Assembly: GCA_021828715.1 (NCBI GenBank)
Contig: JAJZDF010000045.1
Span: forward strand, 1 to 5,983
Length of the DNA: 5,983 nt
Source: Thermoplasmata archaeon
GTDB lineage: Archaea > Thermoplasmatota > Thermoplasmata > Lutacidiplasmatales > UBA184
Reading direction: 5' to 3'
The first letter of the stretch is position 1. Each line of letters starts with the position of its first letter. The notes below the pieces were generated by a model that was given only the letters and a program-made list of their open reading frames with translations, was not told where the DNA came from and did not search any database. Shown in pieces: positions 1-5,151 of this stretch. The position numbers and the translations under genes were made by a program.

Positions 1-119
1 CTCAACATCGGCAACCGTTGGGAGAGACCGGGGGCCCTGGTGGGCCTCGGTGGGGCCGCCTCGACACGGCCCATGAACCCGGCGGGATGATGCTGGCGGA
101 CAGCGGACCCAACGGGAAC

Positions 120-139
120 CCCACGATCGAAATCGTGGG
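120..139 (-). terminator. Hairpin with UUCG loop after the esterase gene
   Basis: A perfect 8-bp inverted repeat: CCCACGAT at 120-127 and ATCGTGGG at 132-139, separated by 4 nt. Read on the minus strand, the loop is TTCG, a stable tetraloop, though closed by a T-A pair rather than the classic C-G. It begins 6 nt beyond the esterase stop codon, so it would form at the 3' end of that transcript. No T-tract follows. Archaeal termination usually depends on T-runs, so this may protect the 3' end or cause pausing rather than be a true terminator. The rest of 1-145 shows no supportable gene. Confidence 0.4.
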
Positions 140-145
140 AGCATG

Positions 146-1210
146 TCAGGCGGACCGCTCCGGAACGATCGCCCGGAGCAGACGGGGGACCATCACATCG
201 TACCGAGGCACCGAGTCAAAGTGGCTCCCCGGGAAATTCTCGAAGTCTACCGCCACGCCGCCGCGACGGGCGGCCCCCGCGAAGATGCGGGCTCCGACGT
301 CGAGGCCGTATTCGTCGGCGGCGCCCCCGTCGACATAGATGTAGGCCAGACGACGCGCGGCGTCCCGGTAGGGCTCGCGCTGGACCATGCGCACGGGATC
401 CCAGGCGAGCCATCGCGCCCAGACCTCCGACCGGATCTCGCCGGTCTCGAGATCGAAGGGAAGCTCGAACGTCCCGGGATCGGATTCGACGGGCGAGTAA
501 CAGGACGCGTAGGCCATCATCTCGAGGGCCTGAACGTCGGGGTTCCGGGGTCCGAAACCGGGGGTCGGCGTACCGAGCAGACGGCGGAGGTGCGCCTCGG
601 GGCCGCCAGAGCCGCGGAGTGTGCGGAAGATCCCGGGGAATTCGGGTAGGTAACAGTACTCGAAGTAGGCGTCCCCTGCGTTCGACGCTGCGGCGCGTAT
701 CCGGTCGGGATGCCGCATCGCCAGGACCAGCGACCCATATCCCCCGCTCGACGTTCCGAGGGCTGCGACGGGACCCGTCCGGTACCGTGACTCGACCCAC
801 GGCAGTACCTCATCCATTACGTGGTCCTCGTATCGGCCGGTCGCCGTCGAGTTGAGGTACTGGCTTCCACCGAGCGAGGTCAAGCAGTCGGGGGCGACCA
901 GGACCGCCTCGGGCACGCGGCCGGCCCGGATGAGGGCATCCAGCCGCCGGATACGGGTGCTGCGCAGGTAGAGGGGGCGCTCCGCATGGTTCCAACCGGC
1001 CCCGGTGAAGCCGCTGAGCAGGAGCAGCAGGGGTGTTCCTTCGGTCCGGCCCGACGGCGGGAGGTAGACGGTGACGGTCCGCACGTGCGGATCGCCCCAC
1101 GGGTTGTCCCGGAGCGCATCGCTCTCCACATCGTGGAACTCGATCGAACCCCCCATCTCCGCGGGAAAGACCTCCTCCGTTCGCGATTCGGTGGGCACCC
1201 GTATCGGCAT
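146..1210 (-). CDS. Putative esterase, alpha/beta-hydrolase fold (PF00756 type)
   Basis: This is a predicted soluble serine hydrolase acting on an ester or acyl substrate that cannot be named. Numbering is from the ATG at 1210, giving 354 aa. A DNPWGDPHVR segment (35-44) precedes the first beta strand (VYLPP), as in esterase-D-like relatives, followed by LLLLSGFTG (about 62-70, oxyanion region). The nucleophile elbow GTSSG (152-156) places the catalytic Ser at 154. ADE near 298-300 supplies the likely acid Asp299, and GSH the His330. Further segments I recall from this family are SQYLNSTATGRY, NAGDAYFEYCYLPEFP and LPFDLETGEI...WARWLAWDP. The length is normal for the group and no signal peptide is evident. 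The start is uncertain. An in-frame TTG lies at 1240. An ATG at 1156 (MGGSIEFHD) fits the usual family N-terminus and has GGAGGAGG 14 nt upstream. The codon-position composition of 1156-1240 still looks coding, hence the middle choice. The gene is divergent from the reductase at 1315. Confidence 0.88.
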   Translation of the reverse strand: MPIRVPTESRTEEVFPAEMGGSIEFHDVESDALRDNPWGDPHVRTVTVYLPPSGRTEGTPLLLLLSGFTGAGWNHAERPLYLRSTRIRRLDALIRAGRVPEAVLVAPDCLTSLGGSQYLNSTATGRYEDHVMDEVLPWVESRYRTGPVAALGTSSGGYGSLVLAMRHPDRIRAAASNAGDAYFEYCYLPEFPGIFRTLRGSGGPEAHLRRLLGTPTPGFGPRNPDVQALEMMAYASCYSPVESDPGTFELPFDLETGEIRSEVWARWLAWDPVRMVQREPYRDAARRLAYIYVDGGAADEYGLDVGARIFAGAARRGGVAVDFENFPGSHFDSVPRYDVMVPRLLRAIVPERSA

Positions 1211-1282
1211 GGGGAGCGGATGGGAGACGCAGCCCTTCAACTCCTCGGGTCCCCCGCGGGCCGGCCGACGCGGCGGGAAGGC

Positions 1283-1289
1283 GAAATAG
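1283..1289 (+). promoter_or_regulatory. Weak TATA-like element for the SDR gene
   Basis: GAAATAG is the only AT-rich stretch in the GC-saturated gap between the divergent esterase and reductase genes. Its centre lies about 28 nt before the ATG at 1315, the spacing expected for a leaderless archaeal transcript. It is a poor match to a TATA box. Read on the other strand (CTATTTC) it could also serve the esterase, which would then have a leader of roughly 20-50 nt depending on the start used. Assignment rests on position only. Confidence 0.35.
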
Positions 1290-1314
1290 CTCCCCGCGCT
1301 CTCATCGGATCGGC

Positions 1315-2160
1315 ATGTCGGATCTCCCGGCCGCGTCCCGGCCTGTCGCCTTCATCACCGGCGGCGGCACGGGCATCGGCCTCGGCCTCGCGCACGCGCT
1401 CGCGGCCGAGGGGTACGACCTCGTTCTGGTCAGCCGGTCGCCCGACCACCTCGCCGACGGTCGTCGGGCGCTCGAAGGGAGCGGGGTCCGGGTCGCGGTC
1501 GTGCCGACCGATGTCCGGGACCCGGTGCAGGTCGAGCGGGCGGTCGAGCGGGCCCGGGCCGACTTCGGGCGTCTCGATCTGCTCATCAACAACGCCGCCG
1601 GAAACTTCCTCGCTCCCGCCGAGGCGATCTCGCCCAACGGCTGGGCGGCCGTCGTACGGATCGTGCTCGACGGCACGTTCCACTGTTGCCGGGCGGCGTT
1701 CCCGCTCCTCCGGTCGGCGCCCGCACCCGCCATCGTCAACGTGGTCGCCTCCTACGCGTGGATGGCCGGGCCGGGCACCGCTCACTCCGCCGCAGCCAAG
1801 GCCGGGGTCCTCGCATTGACGCGCACGCTCGCGGTCGAGTGGGCCCGATACGGGATCCGGGTCAACGCCGTGGCCCCGGGCCCGGTGCGCACGGCGGGCA
1901 CCGACGAGCGGCTCTGGCTCTCCGAGGAGATCGTCGAGCGGGTCCGCGCCGGAATCCCGATGGGTCGCTTCGGGACCGTCCGGGAGGTCGCCGATGCGGT
2001 CGTCTTCCTCGCCGGCCCCCGGGCCGGCTACATCACCGGGCAGGTCCTCGCGGTCGACGGCGGTCAGTGGCTCGGACGCGGGATGCTCGACCGGCTCGAC
2101 TCGAGCGGCGTCGCGCCGCCGGCTTCGCTTCCCCGACCCGCCGGGTCCGAGGATCCCTGA
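1315..2160 (+). CDS. fadH: 2,4-dienoyl-CoA reductase-type short-chain dehydrogenase
   Basis: This 281-aa cytoplasmic NAD(P)H-dependent SDR is most like the FadH/DECR group, which reduces 2,4-dienoyl-CoA to enoyl-CoA so that unsaturated fatty acids can enter beta-oxidation. The Rossmann glycine motif TGGGTGIG is at 15-22. Arg41 after strand 2 suggests NADPH preference. Asp66 contacts adenine and NNAAG is at 92-96. The strongest identifier is AAGNFLAPAEAISPNGW (94-110), a hallmark of DECR proteins. The usual YxxxK is replaced by Ser158-xxx-Lys162, with the catalytic Tyr displaced upstream to Tyr147 (VASYAW), as known for DECR. APGPVRT (187-193) and DGGQWL (248-253) complete the fold. From memory, Bacillus FadH shares the Tyr-to-Lys segment almost residue for residue. 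Homology ends near residue 254. The last roughly 27 residues are a Pro/Ser/Ala-rich tail overlapping the convergent cupin gene by 97 bp. The substrate is inferred; other enoyl or dienoyl thioesters are possible. Confidence 0.93.
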   Translation: MSDLPAASRPVAFITGGGTGIGLGLAHALAAEGYDLVLVSRSPDHLADGRRALEGSGVRVAVVPTDVRDPVQVERAVERARADFGRLDLLINNAAGNFLAPAEAISPNGWAAVVRIVLDGTFHCCRAAFPLLRSAPAPAIVNVVASYAWMAGPGTAHSAAAKAGVLALTRTLAVEWARYGIRVNAVAPGPVRTAGTDERLWLSEEIVERVRAGIPMGRFGTVREVADAVVFLAGPRAGYITGQVLAVDGGQWLGRGMLDRLDSSGVAPPASLPRPAGSEDP

Positions 2161-2561
2161 GGGGGCGGCCCCGCCGATTCCCCGGAGCCATTTGCCCCGA
2201 GGGCGATCGTCTCCAGGAGCGTCGGCCCGGGAAAGCCCCCGACCGCGGAGGATACATCCAGCATCACGACCGGCTCGCCGTCGGCGGGCACGAGGAAGCC
2301 GTGCTTCACACCGGCGGGAAAGTAGTACGAATCGCCGGCCACGACGGAGCGCTCGTCGCCGTCGACCAGCACGATCCCCGCGCCGGAGAGGAGGAGCCCG
2401 AGCTCCGGGAACGGGTGGGCGTGCATCTCGAACTTCGTCCCGGGCGCGAGCTGGTAGAGCATGAGCAGCGTCCCGTCCCCCTCGACCAGAGGGCGGAACC
2501 TCACCCCGGGGGCCGGCGACGACCATGCAGGGGCCGCCTCCCGGCGGATCCGGGACTCCAC
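2064..2561 (-). CDS. Small single-domain cupin, metal-binding
   Basis: This 165-aa protein carries one complete cupin beta-barrel; its substrate and function are not recognisable. Motif 1 matches the consensus exactly: Gly41, His47, His49, Glu53, Gly60. Motif 2 has Gly76, Pro82, Gly84 and His87, with Val91 where Asn is common. His47, His49, Glu53 and His87 form the usual site for Fe, Mn or a similar divalent metal. The barrel ends around residue 110. The remaining 55 residues (Gly/Pro/Ser-rich) have no visible domain and run antisense into the end of the reductase gene, where no earlier stop occurs. The GTG start at 2561 is fixed by a TATA box 28 nt upstream, which implies a leaderless mRNA. 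Single-domain cupins of this size include sugar-binding proteins, dioxygenase-like enzymes and sensor modules, and nothing here separates these. Transcription is probably independent of the hydrolase 48 bp upstream because the TATA box lies in that gap. Confidence 0.85.
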   Translation of the reverse strand: MESRIRREAAPAWSSPAPGVRFRPLVEGDGTLLMLYQLAPGTKFEMHAHPFPELGLLLSGAGIVLVDGDERSVVAGDSYYFPAGVKHGFLVPADGEPVVMLDVSSAVGGFPGPTLLETIALGANGSGESAGPPPQGSSDPAGRGSEAGGATPLESSRSSIPRPSH

Positions 2562-2585
2562 CGTCCGTTGGAGTCGTTGGGAAGG

Positions 2586-2592
2586 TTATAAA
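2586..2592 (-). promoter_or_regulatory. TATA box of the cupin gene
   Basis: On the minus strand the sequence reads gcggTTTATAAcctt, a near-ideal archaeal TATA box and almost the only AT-rich run in the neighbourhood. Its centre (about 2589) is 28 nt from the GTG at 2561, so transcription should start at or within a few bases of the start codon, giving a leaderless message. It lies in the 48-bp gap after the stop of the upstream hydrolase, so the cupin is likely transcribed separately. Confidence 0.8.
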
Positions 2593-2609
2593 CCGCTAGA
2601 CCAGGGCCG

Positions 2610-3440
2610 CTACGCCACCGGGACGTTCCGTTCCAGGAGGAACGTCAGGAGCACGCCGACGTACATCTCGGGGGTGGAGAGGTGGGGCGTGTGGCCGGAG
2701 CCCGGGAGGGTCCGGACGGTCGCGTTGGGCAACGCCTCGGAGAGCACCCCCTGGATCTCCGCCAGGAACGACGGACTCTCTGCTCCGGCCGTAAGGAGGA
2801 CCGGGACGAGCGTCCCCTGGACCCCGGCCGGGTCCGGCCGGAGGGCGTCCGGGTCCCGGTACTCCTCCACCCAACGGTCCATCGTGTCGGCGCACGACCG
2901 ACGGACCGCCGCGGGGAGGCGCTCCCACGCCCCGGGGCGCTGGGAGAACGTCTCGACGACCGTTCGGGCCGCCCCCGCTCGGTCGCCGAGGGCGACCTGG
3001 CCGCAGATCCCGTCGATCCCCTCCGAGAAGCGGCGCCCGAGTTCGGCGCCCCCCGGCCGGTCGGAGAGCAGGCCGAGGAACGGCGGCTCGTGGAGCGCGA
3101 GGCTCCGTACGAGATCGGGCCGCTCGGCCGCAAGTCGCAACGCGACCGCCGCCCCGTACGAGTGGCCGACCAGGTGGACGGGATAGAAGTCGGTCGCCTC
3201 GAGCAAGGCCCCGAGGTCCTCCGCATCGGTGCGGACCGGGGTCGGGCGGGGCCCGGGAGTGCTCCGGCCGTACCCGCGGCGGTCGTAGACGAGGAGAGAG
3301 ACGCCCCCGGCGAGCCCCGCCAGGACCCGGCTCCAGGTGGTCGAATCCGTGAGCGATCCGTGCACGAGGACGGTCGGGTCGCCCCGGACGCCGTGGGGTT
3401 CGTAGTAGATCTCGACCCCCCGCACCTCGATCACCGGCAT
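2610..3440 (-). CDS. Alpha/beta-fold hydrolase
   Basis: A 276-aa cytoplasmic serine hydrolase of the AB_hydrolase_1 type; the substrate is unknown. Numbering is from the ATG at 3440 (MPVIEVRGVEIYYEPHG). VLVHGSL (24-30) holds the oxyanion HG pair, and YDRRGYGRS (52-60) is the classic strand-4 turn. GHSYG (92-96) is the nucleophile elbow with Ser94. A helical cap occupies about 125-205, and SGHTPH (248-253) supplies the catalytic His250. The acid residue is not obvious: the strand-7 position reads LLTAGAESPSF, with Glu221 or a residue elsewhere as candidate. The ORF stays open upstream to 3614, but residues before the ATG are Arg-rich and unlike any hydrolase N-terminus, and the ATG directly precedes the first beta strand. 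An in-frame GTG at 3477 is the next alternative. No Shine-Dalgarno sequence is seen. A weak TATA-like TCTAAAC (minus strand, about 3506-3512) would give a short leader. Confidence 0.88.
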   Translation of the reverse strand: MPVIEVRGVEIYYEPHGVRGDPTVLVHGSLTDSTTWSRVLAGLAGGVSLLVYDRRGYGRSTPGPRPTPVRTDAEDLGALLEATDFYPVHLVGHSYGAAVALRLAAERPDLVRSLALHEPPFLGLLSDRPGGAELGRRFSEGIDGICGQVALGDRAGAARTVVETFSQRPGAWERLPAAVRRSCADTMDRWVEEYRDPDALRPDPAGVQGTLVPVLLTAGAESPSFLAEIQGVLSEALPNATVRTLPGSGHTPHLSTPEMYVGVLLTFLLERNVPVA

Positions 3441-3506
3441 GCTCGGCCCCCGGTCGGCCGGATCCGGACCCCGCACATAGCCGTTCGCGCCGGCCGCCCG
3501 GCACCG

Positions 3507-3512
3507 TTTAGA
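3507..3512 (+). promoter_or_regulatory. TATA-like element before the small Cys/His gene
   Basis: TTTAGA is an isolated AT-rich hexamer in GC-rich DNA between the divergent hydrolase and small ORF. Its centre is about 26 nt from the GTG at 3535, the spacing of a leaderless archaeal promoter. Its complement could also act for the minus-strand hydrolase, with TSS near 3480. The match to consensus is only moderate. Confidence 0.4.
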
Positions 3513-3534
3513 GGGCCGGGCGCTCGGACCGTAC

Positions 3535-3819
3535 GTGAGCCACCTGTTCCAGCGCCCCTTGTGCGACATGGGTCGGGCGTTCGACTTTAGTTTCCGGCCG
3601 ATGGCCGGCGACATCGACCCCGCGTCCGGAGGCGGCTGCGACGAGCGCCCGCACCGGGTCGAGCTCTACGCGGCCGCGGCCGACCCGGTCCGGGAGCCGG
3701 AGGCGTGGCGGCCGTTCGCCCTCTGCGGGGAGCACGAATCCCAGCTGCGTGCCTACGACGCCCGGATCGTAGGGTCCGGGCGTGCCTCCCGGTTCCGACC
3801 GGGTCCCGCCAAGGCCTAA
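3535..3819 (+). CDS. Small conserved-looking protein with Cys/His pairs, function unknown
   Basis: A 94-aa ORF that I do not recognise as a named family. Codons carry strong G/C at position three throughout and the amino-acid mix looks like a real soluble protein. Its most structured part is residues 35-78. There Cys35 and His40 (CDERPH) precede a predicted strand (RVELYAA), and Cys64 and His67 (CGEH) follow WRPFAL, then a helix LRAYDARI. A C-x4-H ... C-x2-H spacing is suggestive of a single zinc site, but this is inferred from spacing alone. The GTG start is chosen because TTTAGA lies about 26 nt upstream. In-frame ATGs at 3568 and 3601 would remove the first 11 or 22 residues without touching the Cys/His core. 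The stop lies 23 bp before the aldo/keto reductase ATG, so the two could be co-transcribed. Confidence 0.6.
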   Translation: MSHLFQRPLCDMGRAFDFSFRPMAGDIDPASGGGCDERPHRVELYAAAADPVREPEAWRPFALCGEHESQLRAYDARIVGSGRASRFRPGPAKA

Positions 3820-3842
3820 TCGTCCCGCCCATTGTACGGGCC

Positions 3843-4694
3843 ATGACCGAGGCCCTCCCGGCCCATCCGGCGGACGGCTATCGCCTGAACCAGGGTCCCC
3901 TTCTGCCGTGCGTCGGCCTCGGGGTCTTCCAGGTCGAGCCCGGCGCGACGACCCAGCGGGCCGTACGGTCGGCCCTCGACGCCGGGTACCGGCACATCGA
4001 CACGGCGAGGCTGTATGCTAACGAGGAGGACGTCGGGGCCGCGGTCCGGGCGAGCGGGCTCCCCCGGGACGAGGTCTTCGTCACGACCAAACTGTGGCAT
4101 ACCGACCACGGGGCCGAGGCCGCCCGAGCCGCGTTCCGTGCCAGCCTCGGGCGGATGCGGCTCGGCTACGTCGACCTCTACCTGATCCACTGGCCGACCG
4201 CGCCGTCGCCGGAGGTGCGGGCGGATTCGTGGCGTGCCCTCGAGCGGCTGAAGGCGGAGGGGCAGTGTCGGGCGATCGGGGTGAGCAACTACACGGTCCG
4301 GCACCTGGAGGAACTCCGGGGCTCCTCGGAGGTCATCCCCGCGGTCAACCAGGTCGAAATGCACCCGTTCGTCTACGACCCCGAGCTCGTCGACTACTGC
4401 ACGCGCCGCGGGATCCGTATCGAGGCATACTCGCCCCTCACCCGGGGACGTCGCCTCGACCACCCGCTCCTCGCCCGGATCGGGGCGGCCCACGGCCGCT
4501 CCCCGGCCCAGGTGCTCCTGCGGTGGGGCCTCCAGCACGGTTTCGTCGTACTGCCCCGCTCCGTGCGCGAGGAGCGGATCCGGGAGAACGTCCGCCTCTT
4601 CGATTTCGCGCTCGCCGCCGAGGAGATGGAGGCGCTGGACGGCCTCCGCGGGGGGGACCGGGTGACCCAGATCGACCCCCGTTCGATCCCCTGA
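3843..4694 (+). CDS. Aldo/keto reductase (2,5-diketogluconate reductase-like, AKR4/5 type)
   Basis: A 283-aa soluble (alpha/beta)8-barrel oxidoreductase that reduces aldehydes or ketones to alcohols with NADPH. The AKR catalytic tetrad is intact: Asp53 and Tyr58 in HIDTARLYANEE, Lys83 in VTTKLW, and His116 in DLYLIHWP. Substrate and cofactor segments IGVSNY (145-150), NQVEMHP (169-175) and AYSPL (195-199) are canonical. The 2'-phosphate loop reads LPRSVREERIRENV (237-250), with Arg239 where most members have Lys; Ser240, Arg245 and Asn249 are kept, favouring NADPH. Length is normal for prokaryotic AKRs. The reading frame continues upstream to 3705 but overlaps the small ORF there. The ATG at 3843 begins a typical short N-terminus and has only a weak AT element (TAAT, about 25 nt upstream). 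The substrate cannot be read from sequence; detoxification of reactive aldehydes or sugar-ketone reduction are the usual roles. Confidence 0.94.
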   Translation: MTEALPAHPADGYRLNQGPLLPCVGLGVFQVEPGATTQRAVRSALDAGYRHIDTARLYANEEDVGAAVRASGLPRDEVFVTTKLWHTDHGAEAARAAFRASLGRMRLGYVDLYLIHWPTAPSPEVRADSWRALERLKAEGQCRAIGVSNYTVRHLEELRGSSEVIPAVNQVEMHPFVYDPELVDYCTRRGIRIEAYSPLTRGRRLDHPLLARIGAAHGRSPAQVLLRWGLQHGFVVLPRSVREERIRENVRLFDFALAAEEMEALDGLRGGDRVTQIDPRSIP

Positions 4695-4760
4695 TCCGAT
4701 CCCCCGCGGACGGACGCGCGCCGACCGGACGCCCTCGCGGCGCCGCTCCGGCGAGTGACC

Positions 4761-4769
4761 TAATATATT
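4761..4769 (+). promoter_or_regulatory. TATA box of the ferredoxin gene
   Basis: TAATATATT is a strong AT-rich run in a GC-rich 104-bp intergenic region after the aldo/keto reductase stop. Its centre is about 34 nt before the ATG at 4799. With the usual archaeal TATA-to-TSS spacing, transcription would begin near 4791-4793 and leave a leader of only about 6-8 nt. It indicates that the ferredoxin has its own promoter and is probably well expressed. Confidence 0.75.
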
Positions 4770-4798
4770 CCGCCTCGGTGGGATTCTCGGTAACCGCC

Positions 4799-5077
4799 AT
4801 GGTCAGTGTCGAGGTCGCCCACGAGAAGTGCACCGGATGTACTCATTGCCGCGATGTCTGCCCCGTGACCGTCTTCGAGATGCAGCCGCGGGAGAACTGG
4901 CCGGACGTCGTCGACGACCCTTCCGTCGCTGCGAAGTTCCAGTTCCGCGCAGAGAAGTCCGCCGTCATCCACGGGCCGGACTGCATCATGTGCGAGGCGT
5001 GCCTCTTCGAGTGCGAAGGCGAGTGCATCACGATCGTGGACGACGAAGGGAACGTCCACAAGTCTACGTACAAGTAG
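4799..5077 (+). CDS. Dicluster 2[4Fe-4S]-type ferredoxin
   Basis: A 92-aa acidic cytoplasmic electron carrier. The first cluster motif is canonical: Cys11, Cys14, Cys17 and Cys21 followed by Pro. The second is Cys62, Cys65, Cys68 and Cys72, but the proline after Cys72 is replaced by Glu and a fifth cysteine (Cys76) follows four residues later (CEGEC). In this fold the fourth Cys of each motif normally ligates the other cluster. About 40 residues (22-61) separate the motifs, versus a short linker in clostridial ferredoxins. The insert (QPRENWPDVVDD...) is acidic. His8 and His59 are present, but a zinc site like that of Sulfolobus or Thermoplasma zinc ferredoxin cannot be claimed. Likely partners are 2-oxoacid:ferredoxin or aldehyde:ferredoxin oxidoreductases, none of which are in the window. 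The ATG is chosen by its TATA box and by the standard short N-terminus. The gene is convergent with the membrane protein downstream. Confidence 0.92.
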   Translation: MVSVEVAHEKCTGCTHCRDVCPVTVFEMQPRENWPDVVDDPSVAAKFQFRAEKSAVIHGPDCIMCEACLFECEGECITIVDDEGNVHKSTYK

Positions 5078-5118
5078 ACCTCCGCGGTGCCTTTCGGCGC
5101 GGAACGGAGCATCCGCCG

Positions 5119-5142
5119 TCCGGCTCGAACCTTCGAGCCGGA
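5119..5142. terminator. Inverted repeat between convergent genes
   Basis: An 11-bp perfect inverted repeat: TCCGGCTCGAA at 5119-5129 and TTCGAGCCGGA at 5132-5142, with only two bases between. As RNA it would form a 10-bp stem with a 4-nt loop. It sits 41 bp after the ferredoxin stop and 9 bp after the stop of the opposite-strand membrane protein, so it could mark the 3' ends of both transcripts. No T-tract flanks either side, so intrinsic termination is not certain. It could alternatively be a protein-binding palindrome. Confidence 0.5.
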
Positions 5143-5151
5143 TCCGGGTCC

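Noticed and set aside
1..90. Possible C-terminal end of a plus-strand gene (frame 1 is open from the edge to a TGA at 88-90), or an ORF starting on the minus strand at 74.
   Set aside because: Only about 30 codons are visible, no motif is recognisable, and other frames are equally open, so neither can be supported.
1237..2526. A 429-codon open frame on the minus strand spanning the reductase and most of the cupin.
   Set aside because: It is antisense to the well-supported SDR and shares the strand of the cupin in another frame. Its translation is Arg/Gly/Asp-rich with no domain, typical of stop-poor GC-rich shadow frames.
2596..3504. A 302-codon minus-strand frame and a 302-codon plus-strand frame over the hydrolase (2682-3590).
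   Set aside because: Both lie over the alpha/beta hydrolase, which has all its motifs in frame. Their translations are Arg/Pro/Gly-rich with no motif.
3441..3614. N-terminal extension of the alpha/beta hydrolase (58 extra residues).
   Set aside because: It crosses the divergent promoter region and the start of the small gene. The added residues are basic and unlike a signal peptide, and the ATG at 3440 directly precedes the first strand.
3705..3842. Upstream extension of the aldo/keto reductase to a TTG/ATG-like start at 3705.
   Set aside because: The extra 46 residues are Arg/Pro-rich, overlap the small ORF, and precede an ATG at 3843 that matches the normal AKR N-terminus.
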